Assembly (NCBI RefSeq): GCF_004103735.1
Contig: NZ_CP035281.1
Location: forward strand, 2,686,840-2,750,839
Direction: 5' to 3'
From: Aminipila luticellarii
Lineage (GTDB): Bacteria; Bacillota; Clostridia; Peptostreptococcales; Anaerovoracaceae
Length of the DNA stretch: 64,000 bases
Part shown: positions 36,463-44,472 of the stretch, one piece after another
How the letters are laid out: every line of letters starts with the position of its first letter
Position numbering within the stretch: position 1 is the stretch's first letter
Position numbers and translations under genes: made by a program
Notes under the pieces: model-generated
What the model was told of the DNA's origin: nothing
The model's input: the letters and a program-made list of their open reading frames with translations, nothing else
The model's database searches: none

Positions 36463-36587
36463 TTCTTTTCTCCTTTTCTGATCAAATAAATTTATCCTTG
36501 TTACTTGATATAACTTTAGTTTTAAAGTACCATCCGATGGCTTACATTGAAAAATGCTTTTTTTGCATAAATACTTTTTCGCTGCAC
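36463..36587. promoter_or_regulatory. Promoter region of the catabolic operon with shared motif
   Basis: Contains ACATTGAAAAATGCT at 36544-36558 (minus-strand AGCATTTTTCAATGT), 80-95 bp upstream of the first gene, followed after 14 bp by TACTTTA. The core CATTGAAAAATG has CATT/AATG half-sites. An identical 15-mer lies upstream of the MFS gene. Confidence 0.6.
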
Positions 36588-36630
36588 AAAAAAATAGCCA
36601 AGCTGCTATAAATACAATAACCGCTTGGCT
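36588..36630 (-). terminator. Native rlmH terminator, now beyond the duplicated rlmH end
   Basis: Perfect 8-bp stem AGCCAAGC (36596-36603) with 36623-36630, followed on the minus strand by ATTTTTTT. It lies 22 bp past the stop codon of the partial rlmH copy and was probably the original end of the rlmH transcript. Confidence 0.82.
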
Positions 36631-36651
36631 TCAATACTCGTTCTTAAAAAG

Positions 36652-36787
36652 CTTATTTATGATAAGCTTCCTTTTTATTAATTTTAAACGCTCGATAAAT
36701 CTGTTCCAGTAAAAAGACCCGCATCATCTGGTGGGGAAAGGTCATAGCGGAAAAGGACAGCTTATAATCTGCCCGCTGGCTGACCTC
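36652..36787 (-). pseudogene. Partial rlmH copy (last 44 codons) = one arm of a 136-bp direct repeat
   Basis: These 136 bp are identical to 38067-38202, the end of intact rlmH, including the stop codon. The frame encodes the last 44 residues (start of fragment [12 protein letters not shown], end AYHK) with no 5' part. Just upstream on the minus strand the sequence diverges completely. It retains GCTTATCATAAATAA, the region that corresponds to the SCC attachment core at the rlmH 3' end in staphylococci. Confidence 0.9.
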
Positions 36788-36841
36788 GGAAGTTTGACGG
36801 TTGAATAGGAAAAGGAAGCCATAAACTTATGAGAAATGGCA

Positions 36842-37993
36842 TTATCCTATTTTTTTAATATTCAATATCCGAGCCAATACGGTTGCAAGGATAAATACAA
36901 ACACGGTAAATAAGGCACCCATCTTTGCCGCCCCCTGCAGGGCTGGATCCGTGTATGCAGGAGTCACTACAAACAGGGCTACCGTCAAGCCCATTCCCCC
37001 AACCACACCTGCCAGGAAAACGTCCCTTCCGGACATTCCCTCCGGCAGATTAAACTTCCACAGGGTAGCAAGCCAGGTGAACAAAGAAATACCCAGAGTC
37101 TTTCCTACCACCAGGGAGGCAAAAATAATCCAGGTCAAGTTGGAAACAGATGAAAATTCAACACCTGCATTGGCTATTCCAAAAAAGAACAGCCCATAAT
37201 CCACAATAGGTGAAATGTGATGCTCAAAGCAGCTCAGAGTGGAATACTCTGGTGCATCGTTTACGCCGTGCATGTCCACCCCTTCCAAGGATTGGCCCTG
37301 CCTGGGCAGAAAAGGAATGATGAAAACCAGGGATAGTGCCGGATGCAGATGCGCATTGAGCATGCCAATCCAGCAGATGGTACCTGCTCCAAAAATATAA
37401 GGGATATAGCTTTGTACTTGTCGTTTATTCAGATGTGCTGCCACCAACATTCCTAAAACAATCAGCAAGAGCCATAGGGGCTCTACCGGTGCATTGGGAT
37501 CCGGATAAAAGACTGCAATGATAATTAATCCTATTGCATCATCAGCCACCGCCAGCAGCAGCAGAAAGCTCACCGCCGGATGATCTTTTCCAAACACCAT
37601 TCGAGCCAGCAGCCAAGCCAGCGCAATGTCCGTAGCGGTACAAATCCCCCAACCGTTTAAAAAGGTCGGATCGCCCATCAGCTCATTCAACGAAAAAAAT
37701 ACAACGATGGGACCGATAATGCCTCCTGCTGTAGCTAAAAGCGGTGTTATAGCTTTTTTTATAGGATTTAAGTCTCCGCCGGGAGATAAGCTGTTGACAA
37801 TCTCAATGCCAGCAACGGCGAAAAAGAAGACCATAAATACGTCATTAACTAAGAAATGGACATTAACAGGACCTGCAATCGTTCCATGAACCGCTCCTTC
37901 ATAGGTTTCTGGAGATAAATTGGCCCAAATCAAGGCTGTCACAACACCTAGTATTAATGGAAGGGAATATTCTCTAAAACGATTAAGCCACAT
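36842..37993 (-). CDS. nhaA: Na+/H+ antiporter NhaA
   Basis: A 383-residue NhaA-type antiporter with about 11-12 helices. The aspartate pair of the ion-binding site is in LLLAVADDAIGLIIIA (about 150-151), and GGMGLTVALFV is the conserved helix near the C-terminus. It exchanges Na+ for H+ in pH and sodium balance. AAGGAGG lies 8 nt before the ATG at 37993; two earlier start codons overlap the ribosome site. The gene has no clear promoter of its own and follows rlmH by 74 bp. It is the only gene between the two rlmH repeats, so it is probably acquired. Confidence 0.92.
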   Translation of the reverse strand: MWLNRFREYSLPLILGVVTALIWANLSPETYEGAVHGTIAGPVNVHFLVNDVFMVFFFAVAGIEIVNSLSPGGDLNPIKKAITPLLATAGGIIGPIVVFFSLNELMGDPTFLNGWGICTATDIALAWLLARMVFGKDHPAVSFLLLLAVADDAIGLIIIAVFYPDPNAPVEPLWLLLIVLGMLVAAHLNKRQVQSYIPYIFGAGTICWIGMLNAHLHPALSLVFIIPFLPRQGQSLEGVDMHGVNDAPEYSTLSCFEHHISPIVDYGLFFFGIANAGVEFSSVSNLTWIIFASLVVGKTLGISLFTWLATLWKFNLPEGMSGRDVFLAGVVGGMGLTVALFVVTPAYTDPALQGAAKMGALFTVFVFILATVLARILNIKKIG

Positions 37994-38066
37994 GGCCATC
38001 ACCTCCTTTTACAACATAGCATGCCTTTTTCTTTTCGGTTCATGCTGTTTTTGTTTCTCACTCATT

Positions 38067-38202
38067 CTTATTTATGATAAGCTTCCTTTTTATTAATTTT
38101 AAACGCTCGATAAATCTGTTCCAGTAAAAAGACCCGCATCATCTGGTGGGGAAAGGTCATAGCGGAAAAGGACAGCTTATAATCTGCCCGCTGGCTGACC
38201 TC
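38067..38202. repeat. 136-bp direct repeat, copy within intact rlmH
   Basis: Perfectly identical to 36652-36787; offset 1,415 bp. The interval between the copies holds nhaA only. Confidence 0.95.
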
Positions 38203-38547
38203 TTCCGCTAAGCCCAGGGAGCCGCCTATGACAAAGACCAGATCGCTTTTTCCTTCCAGGCCCAGCTGGTTGATCTTATCCGCCAGCTTCTCGGAACTAA
38301 GCTGATTTCCCTTAATCTCCAAAGAAATCACATACGCTTCTTTTTTAATTCTTTTTAATATGCTTTTTCCCTCTGCCGCCTTGACGGCCTCCTCCTCCGC
38401 CTCCGAAGCATTGTCGGGTAAGCGTTCTTCCTTCAGCTCGTCTATTGACAATGTACAATATTTAGACAGCCGCTTGCTGTATTCTTCTATGGCGCTAACC
38501 CAATATTTTTCCTTTAGTTTTCCAATACATATCACTGTTATATTCAT
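38068..38547 (-). CDS. rlmH: 23S rRNA (pseudouridine1915-N3)-methyltransferase
   Basis: A 159-residue SPOUT methyltransferase acting on helix 69 of 23S rRNA. The SAM-binding knot includes LVFVIGGSLGLAEEV (about 101-115) and [22 protein letters not shown], and the C-terminus ends EAYHK, all as in characterised RlmH. The gene follows the WalJ-like gene by 3 bp. Its 3' end is the classic integration site of SCC elements, and a second copy of that end lies 1.4 kb downstream. Confidence 0.95.
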   Translation of the reverse strand: MNITVICIGKLKEKYWVSAIEEYSKRLSKYCTLSIDELKEERLPDNASEAEEEAVKAAEGKSILKRIKKEAYVISLEIKGNQLSSEKLADKINQLGLEGKSDLVFVIGGSLGLAEEVSQRADYKLSFSAMTFPHQMMRVFLLEQIYRAFKINKKEAYHK

Positions 38548-38550
38548 GCT

Positions 38551-39348
38551 CTATACCGTGTAAATCATACTGATTTCGTCTTTCATCATGGTGTTCAGCT
38601 GGAGCTGTCCCCCCAGGTAATGCTCCGATTCCTCCAGCACGTTTTTGATGGTTTGATACGCCATTTCCGGGAAGTTGTTCTCTCTGCTCAGATGGGCCAA
38701 AAGAATCTTTCGGGGCTTGCTGCAGCACTCGTCTAAAAGTCGGCACAAGCAGTTTCCTGCGGCTACATTGGACAAGTGTCCCCTGCTTCCCAGAATCCGT
38801 TGTTTCACATTCCAGGGATAGCGGCCCACCTTCAGCATATTCTCATCGTGATTGGCTTCTAAGGTCAGCAGATCTGCTTGCCGGATCTCGTCAAAGATCT
38901 CCTCGGTTATGCACCCCGTATCGGTGACGATGGTAATCTGCTTTTCTTCCGCAAAGAGGGAAAAGCCCACGGGCTCCGCCGCATCGTGGGAGATATGAAA
39001 GGGTTTTATCTTAATATCTCCTATGGAAAAAGCCTCTCCTGTAATGAAAAGCCCTCGCTGTCCTTCCGGCACGTTTTCCTGAATCTGTGTCCATGTTCCC
39101 GCATTCGCATATGTTTTAGCACCCGGAAGCTTTTTTGACAGAACCCGAAGGCTTTTCACATGATCGATATGTTCGTGAGTCACGAGTACGCCCTGAACCT
39201 GCTCTTCCGGGGTCTGTGTTGTATTGAGTCCTTCCAGTATCTTCTTTCCGCTTATTCCCGCATCTATTAACAGCGCGGTGCTGTCACTTTTGACCAAATA
39301 ACAATTTCCGCTGCTTCCGCTGGAAAACGAACAAAAACTTAATGCCAT
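38551..39348 (-). CDS. walJ: MBL-fold exonuclease-like protein WalJ/YycJ
   Basis: A 265-residue metallo-beta-lactamase-fold protein. The metal motif is THEHIDHVK (about 56-64), with further ligands in ISHDAAEP, TDTGC, EANHDE and LLAHLSREN. WalJ is linked to replication/cell-wall coordination and has 5'-exonuclease activity in relatives. The ATG at 39348 matches the family N-terminus (LSFCSFSSGSSGNCYLVKS) and has GGAAAG upstream. It follows yycI and precedes rlmH, the standard order. Confidence 0.9.
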   Translation of the reverse strand: MALSFCSFSSGSSGNCYLVKSDSTALLIDAGISGKKILEGLNTTQTPEEQVQGVLVTHEHIDHVKSLRVLSKKLPGAKTYANAGTWTQIQENVPEGQRGLFITGEAFSIGDIKIKPFHISHDAAEPVGFSLFAEEKQITIVTDTGCITEEIFDEIRQADLLTLEANHDENMLKVGRYPWNVKQRILGSRGHLSNVAAGNCLCRLLDECCSKPRKILLAHLSRENNFPEMAYQTIKNVLEESEHYLGGQLQLNTMMKDEISMIYTV

Positions 39349-39362
39349 TGATTTCTTTCCTT

Positions 39363-40091
39363 TCATGCTTTATACGCATCTATATATTTCGTCTTTCCTC
39401 CATTGTACGTAATTTCCCACGCCGGAAAGGCTGTATCTGATATAAGAGATTCTCCGTTAAAATCTGAGCTGTTGACCCAGAAAACTAATTGCATCTTTTC
39501 TACATGAATGATTTCCTCTGAATTTTTTTCACTCATAAACAGTAGCAGCGCTTCTTCCGGAGAGGAGACCTTTAACTTCTTCTTACTTTTGGGCGTGAGG
39601 CTCAAGCACTGTCTCGTCACATCCTTTACCTTTCCGCTCTGAAACGATACTTCTACGAAGCTGTCCCCGATGGCCACCTTTTTATAGCTGTTCTTATACC
39701 GCACCACCGTTGATTTTCCATGGGTCAGTACCTTGTCAAAAATTAAATTATCTCTGCCCAACTGATTGTCCTCTAAAAATTGATCTGCCGTTTGGCGATA
39801 AAGCTCTTGGCTGGAATTTGCCGGTATCATATAGATGTCCTGCTTTAAAGCCTGTTCAATCTGGGCCTGCCTGCCATTATTATACTCAATAGTAATAGCC
39901 GGCATATTTTCATATTTATCCGGTATTTCTGTATCTACAAACACATTTTTTTCTTTGAGAATCGCGAACAGTACATCCTGATCCAGAACCTGATTGTCCG
40001 CATTATTTTTCGTCAAATAGGTACACAGGAGAAATATATTCGTCGCAATTAATGCCACTATTAAAATATTTTTCGCTTTAGACCAATCCAT
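39363..40091 (-). CDS. yycI: YycI, WalK-regulating membrane protein
   Basis: A 242-residue protein with one N-terminal helix (residues 7-26: KNILIVALIATNIFLLCTYL) and an external domain. In Bacillus and relatives YycH and YycI bind and restrain the WalK kinase. The N-terminus MDWSKAKN matches YycI, so the ATG at 40091 is chosen; it has GAGG upstream. It sits 8-20 bp downstream of yycH, as expected. Confidence 0.85.
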   Translation of the reverse strand: MDWSKAKNILIVALIATNIFLLCTYLTKNNADNQVLDQDVLFAILKEKNVFVDTEIPDKYENMPAITIEYNNGRQAQIEQALKQDIYMIPANSSQELYRQTADQFLEDNQLGRDNLIFDKVLTHGKSTVVRYKNSYKKVAIGDSFVEVSFQSGKVKDVTRQCLSLTPKSKKKLKVSSPEEALLLFMSEKNSEEIIHVEKMQLVFWVNSSDFNGESLISDTAFPAWEITYNGGKTKYIDAYKA

Positions 40092-40111
40092 TTTTTCCCT
40101 CATCCTCTATA

Positions 40112-41617
40112 TTAATACGCCTTGGAGTACCCCTTCGGCTGACCGCTATACAGATCAAAATATAAACAAACTCCATTGACTTCCAATGCCCATACCGGAA
40201 CCAGCTGCAAACTCTTCTCCTTGTCGGCGGTTCCGTCTGTGGATAGCTTTATCGCCGGTTTTAAGTAGCCCATATATAAATTGTCGATCCGGTTGGCCAC
40301 ATCCTCAAAGGAAAGTTCCTTCTGATCCTGTTTGGTCTCAAGGCCTGCTTTGGCTGAAATATAATTATAATTCAGCGCCAGCATATTGATGGCAGAAATC
40401 CGTTCCTCTTCCGAGTTCTTCTGCGCCTGATTCTCATCAAAGTTTATAAGCTCTTTCCGGAAGTATGAAATCTGTCCATCCTTTACATCTATTATAATCG
40501 GCATGTTGTCTTGATAAAAGACTTTATTTTTTCCGCATTCAAAGCCGAATATAAATTGATAGCTGTTTTTCTTATCGTCTATAGGCGATGCACTTTCCAG
40601 ATAAGGCTTTATCTTTTCTCCTGCCATGGTCTGAAATCCGCCATGGGCGCCTATAAAATTCAACGCCGCATCCAGTGATGCAAACATGGATTGCTGTTCG
40701 GCGTTATTGCTTTTTATCTCTTCTTTATATTCTATGGAGCCGTCATTTGGATTAATGATCAATACTTTCTGCCCATAGCCGTACATATACACGATTTTCT
40801 CATTGGTTTCCTCCAAGGTTCTTACAAAATCGAGGGTCTTCCCGAAATAGGACTGAGCCAGTGCTTCTATGGCATTCTTCTGTTCCATACTGATGTCTTT
40901 TTTGTAATCCAAAGGGATTGGTGCTATCGGGCTCTCCACCGGAACAAGCGTGTCATTGGTGCTCTCCGAACCCAGATACGTTTTCAGCGGAAAATATGGA
41001 ATAGCTTGCTGCTGTGCAAAAAGAGAATCTAATTGATCAGAAATCTGTAAAGCCTTGTTTCCAAGAATCCAGTAATATTTTTTCTTGTTTCCGTCATAAA
41101 TAAAGGTTCCTTCTGCGCTTCCCTTAGAAAACCCAATCTCTGTCATATTGCTGATGTTATCATATCCTTGCTGCTGTTTTATATCGAATTCCTTGCAGAA
41201 GTCTGTGAAAGGGATATTATACTGGAATTTTGCAAAAATAGAAGGATATTTCATCGCATCTTTATACTCTTCTTCCGTTATTTCCTCTACCAAAATATTG
41301 GTGCCCTTTGAAAAATCTCTAAAGGTCTTTAAGACCTGATCTTTCCACAGCTCTTCTTTTTTATCCGTTACCACTATGTAATCTTCATTTCCGCCGCCCA
41401 AGACAATCTGGTCGGGCACAAGCACCTGTTCACTGGAAAGCACCTCATACGGCTCATTATCATCATTAAAAATAAAAGCTTCCAAACTTTTACTTCCCCA
41501 CAAAAAATACAATAGTAGTATCGTTGTAAAAACCAATACTACTAGTAATATATTTTTCAATCTCTCGATGTTAAATTGCTTCTTGATATCTATTTGCATC
41601 TTTTCCATGGTTATCAC
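40112..41617 (-). CDS. yycH: YycH, WalK-regulating membrane protein
   Basis: A 501-residue protein with one N-terminal transmembrane helix (about 20-41) and a large external region, as in YycH. The assigned start is GTG 41617, 7 nt after AAAGGG; ATG 41608 is an alternative. It is the partner of YycI. Normal operons begin with walR and walK; they are absent here. Confidence 0.83.
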   Translation of the reverse strand: MITMEKMQIDIKKQFNIERLKNILLVVLVFTTILLLYFLWGSKSLEAFIFNDDNEPYEVLSSEQVLVPDQIVLGGGNEDYIVVTDKKEELWKDQVLKTFRDFSKGTNILVEEITEEEYKDAMKYPSIFAKFQYNIPFTDFCKEFDIKQQQGYDNISNMTEIGFSKGSAEGTFIYDGNKKKYYWILGNKALQISDQLDSLFAQQQAIPYFPLKTYLGSESTNDTLVPVESPIAPIPLDYKKDISMEQKNAIEALAQSYFGKTLDFVRTLEETNEKIVYMYGYGQKVLIINPNDGSIEYKEEIKSNNAEQQSMFASLDAALNFIGAHGGFQTMAGEKIKPYLESASPIDDKKNSYQFIFGFECGKNKVFYQDNMPIIIDVKDGQISYFRKELINFDENQAQKNSEEERISAINMLALNYNYISAKAGLETKQDQKELSFEDVANRIDNLYMGYLKPAIKLSTDGTADKEKSLQLVPVWALEVNGVCLYFDLYSGQPKGYSKAY

Positions 41618-41645
41618 ATTTCTACCCTTTACACAAGTCCTGTTA

Positions 41646-42185
41646 TCAATTAAAAATAGATTTGATCAAATTTTGCAGAAAGGTTGCCGTCCCTGACTGT
41701 GAAGAATCAAACAGCTTACTGTCCTCTTTATTTTTTATGGTAACGAAGCATTTTCTGGAATAAACAGCCTTGTTTTGATACATGGTATCCACTTTTATGT
41801 AATAGACGCCCGGACTTCTGTTCTCCAGGTTTCTGGTATAAAAGCTTAATTTGTTCGATGAGGTAAAGCTCTCTCCTGCGCCCAAGGGAACATAGATTAA
41901 AGATCCGCTGTCCGCATAGGTTCCCTGAATAATGGCTCTCATATCACTTTCTCCCAAGGATATGGAGCTGTTGGCTCCCGTAGCTTTTCGTACTTCATAA
42001 ACGGAAACCCTTATCGTCTTAGGCTGTGTAAGCTTAACGGAAAGAAAAAGGCTGCTTGAAGTAATAGCACTGCCGTTTACCGGATTTACAATCGTAACAT
42101 CCTGATCCACTGCCGCAAAGGACATGGATATGCTGCCAAATACTATGGATACTATTAAAATAAATGCCAGTATGCACTTTTTCAA
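41646..42185 (-). CDS. Secreted protein of unknown function
   Basis: A 179-residue protein with a clear signal peptide (MKKCILAFILIVSIVFGSIS...FAA) and a beta-rich domain with a stretch IVNPVNGSAITSSSLFLSV typical of Ig-like surface modules, though I do not recognise the family. The best start is TTG 42185, 10 nt after AAGGAG; the ATG at 42215 would put the ribosome site inside the gene. It precedes yycH by 28 bp and takes the place where walK usually lies. Confidence 0.7.
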   Translation of the reverse strand: MKKCILAFILIVSIVFGSISMSFAAVDQDVTIVNPVNGSAITSSSLFLSVKLTQPKTIRVSVYEVRKATGANSSISLGESDMRAIIQGTYADSGSLIYVPLGAGESFTSSNKLSFYTRNLENRSPGVYYIKVDTMYQNKAVYSRKCFVTIKNKEDSKLFDSSQSGTATFLQNLIKSIFN

Positions 42186-42403
42186 AGCCTTCTCTCTCCT
42201 TTCTTTCAAACTCATTATAGTCTATATATTATCTCGTACCACAAACTGGCATAGAGCATAAAATTCACCAATTTATTAGACCAGTATACCTTATTATTAT
42301 TACAACCGTGTTACAGCCGTTTTAAAATGCTTTTACATTTGCAAATATGCCGTTTTTATTGCATAATAATAGTATTCAAATCTCAAGAGGAGTAGTATGT
42401 GAA

Positions 42404-42955
42404 ATGAAAATTTTAAGGCTTTATACAGACGGGGCTTGCTCCGGAAATCAAAATGAAAATAATATTGGCGGATGGGGTGCCGTTTTGGAGTATGGGGAAC
42501 ACCAAAAAGAATTATTCGGCGGTCAAAAGAATACGACCAACAACCGTATGGAAATGATGGCGCTTATTGAAGCCCTTTCAGCAGTCAAGAAAGAAAATCA
42601 GACCATCGAAATTTTTTCCGACAGCTCTTATTTAATGAATTGCTTTCGAGAAAAATGGTATGAAGGCTGGTTGAAAAATAATTGGATGAATTCCAGTAAG
42701 AAACCGGTTGAAAACCGCGATCTCTGGGAGAGATTACTGGAGCTTACCGGAAGCCACCGCATTTCTTTTTACAGAGTAAAGGGGCATGTAAATTTAAATA
42801 GCAAAACTACAAATTTTGATGCCCTTTACGAAAAATTTATTCAGATGAATGGTGCCGGTTTTTCCTTCGATGATTTTAAATATATCACCGAAATGAACAA
42901 CAAAGCCGACGCTCTTGCCAACAAGGGAATTGATGCCGTTAGAGATTCTTTGTGA
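42404..42955 (+). CDS. rnhA: Ribonuclease HI
   Basis: A 183-residue RNase H, which cuts RNA in RNA-DNA hybrids. The catalytic acidic residues appear as YTDGAC (D8), NNRMEMMAL (E50), FSDSSY (D) and NNKADALAN (D). About 30 extra residues (NLNSKTTNFDALYEKFIQMN region) sit between the third and fourth motifs compared with E. coli RnhA. ATG 42404 gives the normal N-terminus; GAGGAG lies 11 nt upstream. Its 3' end overlaps the next convergent gene by 17 bp. Confidence 0.9.
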   Translation: MKILRLYTDGACSGNQNENNIGGWGAVLEYGEHQKELFGGQKNTTNNRMEMMALIEALSAVKKENQTIEIFSDSSYLMNCFREKWYEGWLKNNWMNSSKKPVENRDLWERLLELTGSHRISFYRVKGHVNLNSKTTNFDALYEKFIQMNGAGFSFDDFKYITEMNNKADALANKGIDAVRDSL

Positions 42956-44081
42956 TTCGGTTGACTGCTTCTGCGGCCGTTTTGATCTGAGATTTCGTAT
43001 TGAAAGGGCCCACACTGAGCCGAACAGCTCCCGTCTCCCAGGTTCCGATGGTCTTGTGCGCCAGACCCGCACAATGAAAGCCTGCTCTGCCGGCTATTCC
43101 ATAGGACTCGCTGAGCTCATCAGCCACCTGCTCGCAACTTTTTCCTCTCACATTAAAGGTAACGATTCCTGCCTTTTTTCCGCAGTCCTCCACGCCATAG
43201 ACCGTAACACCGCTCATATTTCTCAGGGACTCATCAAGCATTCTTGTAAGCTCCTCCTCATAATCATGGATTGCTTTTACACCGATGTTGAGCAGCAGCT
43301 CCACTGAAGTCCCCAGACCTACTATTCCCGGTGCATTGACCGTTCCCGCTTCATACCCTTCAGGCATTTCCTTCGGCTGCTTTCTTTCCTTAGAGGAAGT
43401 CCCCGTGCCGCCAAGCAAAAGAGGTTCCAGCTCTATCCCGTCTCTCACATATAAAAACCCTGTACCCATCGGACCCAATAGGCCCTTATGTCCGGGGAGT
43501 GCCAAAAGGTCAATATTCATCTCCCCCACGTTGATGGGTATACATCCGCCCGACTGCGCGCCGTCTACCATGAATAACAGGTTGTTTCTATGTGCCAGCT
43601 CGCCGATTTCCCCAATGGGCATGATGGTTCCTGTCACGTTCGATGCATGTGTGCAAACAATCAGACGGGTATTTTCTTTTATGGAAGCCTTCATGTCCCG
43701 TAAATTTACTGCTCCCGTCCTGTCACACTTTATAATCGTGTGCTCTATGCCTTTAGCCTCCAGCATCTTCAAAGGCCTAAGCACAGAGTTATGCTCCATA
43801 GAGGTGGTGATCACATGATCACCTGCCTTGAGCAGCCCCTGAATCCCCTGATTCAGAGCTCCCGTTGTATTGATCGCGAAAATAATTCTTCCCGGATTCG
43901 TAATATTAAATAATTTAGCCAGGCTTTTTCTCGTTTTATAGACCTCTTCCCCGGTCCTCATGGACATGTAATGTCCTGAACGTCCCGGATTACCGCAGTA
44001 TTCAGCCATGCATTTGTACATGCTGTCCATCATGGCTTTCGGTTTAGGAAAAGATGTCGCACCATTATCTAAATAAATCAT
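42939..44081 (-). CDS. Cysteine desulfurase family protein (class V PLP enzyme)
   Basis: A 380-residue PLP enzyme related to SufS/Csd. It opens MIYLDNGATSFPKP; the cofactor lysine is in ALPGHKGLLGP (about 204) and the active cysteine in GFHCAGLAHKTIGT (about 338). This matches the stand-alone 'cysteine desulfurase family' subgroup found in Clostridia (selenium or sulfur mobilisation suspected). No scaffold gene is adjacent. GGAGAG precedes the ATG. Confidence 0.88.
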   Translation of the reverse strand: MIYLDNGATSFPKPKAMMDSMYKCMAEYCGNPGRSGHYMSMRTGEEVYKTRKSLAKLFNITNPGRIIFAINTTGALNQGIQGLLKAGDHVITTSMEHNSVLRPLKMLEAKGIEHTIIKCDRTGAVNLRDMKASIKENTRLIVCTHASNVTGTIMPIGEIGELAHRNNLLFMVDGAQSGGCIPINVGEMNIDLLALPGHKGLLGPMGTGFLYVRDGIELEPLLLGGTGTSSKERKQPKEMPEGYEAGTVNAPGIVGLGTSVELLLNIGVKAIHDYEEELTRMLDESLRNMSGVTVYGVEDCGKKAGIVTFNVRGKSCEQVADELSESYGIAGRAGFHCAGLAHKTIGTWETGAVRLSVGPFNTKSQIKTAAEAVNRITKNL

Positions 44082-44243
44082 ATATTCTCTCCATACAAAA
44101 TCTAATTTGTTTTAGAGAGCAAAGGGCTCCCTATATGTAATATATGTTTTTTGTTCCCATTATGTTCCTTAAAGAATGATTTTAAAGCTAAAATCCTGTC
44201 ATTTTTTACTGCCTTTTTAGAGGATCACCGGTACGGCGGCATA

Positions 44244-44272
44244 TTGACAAGCTTAAAAATGTTTGGTATATT
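44244..44272 (+). promoter_or_regulatory. SigmaA promoter of the guanidine riboswitch/Gdx gene
   Basis: TTGACA, 17 bp, TATATT, about 40 bp upstream of the riboswitch. The rest of the 390-bp gap 44082-44472 is riboswitch and terminator. Confidence 0.82.
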
Positions 44273-44307
44273 AGGTGCATAGACATAAAAATATATGCTT
44301 TAAAAGT

Positions 44308-44412
44308 TTTATAGGGTTCCGTAGTTTTGAAAGCAAAAACTAGTCTGGTCCAAGATAAAACGTACAGTTTGACTGTATACACGGAAGGATAAAAGCCTGG
44401 GAGATATTTTAT
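44308..44412 (+). ncRNA. Guanidine-I (ykkC) riboswitch
   Basis: Conserved ykkC elements are in order: ATAGGGTTCCG (44311), CTGGTCC (44345), ACGGAAGGATAAAAGCC (44381) and TGGGAGA. The aptamer binds guanidinium. The conserved 3' end overlaps a terminator, so ligand binding should favour read-through into the exporter gene. Confidence 0.92.
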
Positions 44413-44432
44413 ATATCACTTCTGGCTTTTTT
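44393..44432 (+). terminator. Riboswitch-controlled terminator
   Basis: AAAGCC at the aptamer end can pair with GGCTTTTTT at 44424-44432, with extra pairing AGATAT/ATATAT in the loop. It overlaps the conserved aptamer sequence, giving a transcription-off platform. Confidence 0.75.
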
Positions 44433-44472
44433 ATTTTGTTGAAATACTCAACCACAGAAAGGAATGAAATTT

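Noticed and set aside
36652..36787. Second functional rlmH
   Set aside because: Only the last 44 codons, no start or SAM-binding region; kept as a repeat/pseudogene.
36652..38202. A complete SCC element
   Set aside because: No ccr recombinase or other mobility gene between the repeats; only the footprint is supported.
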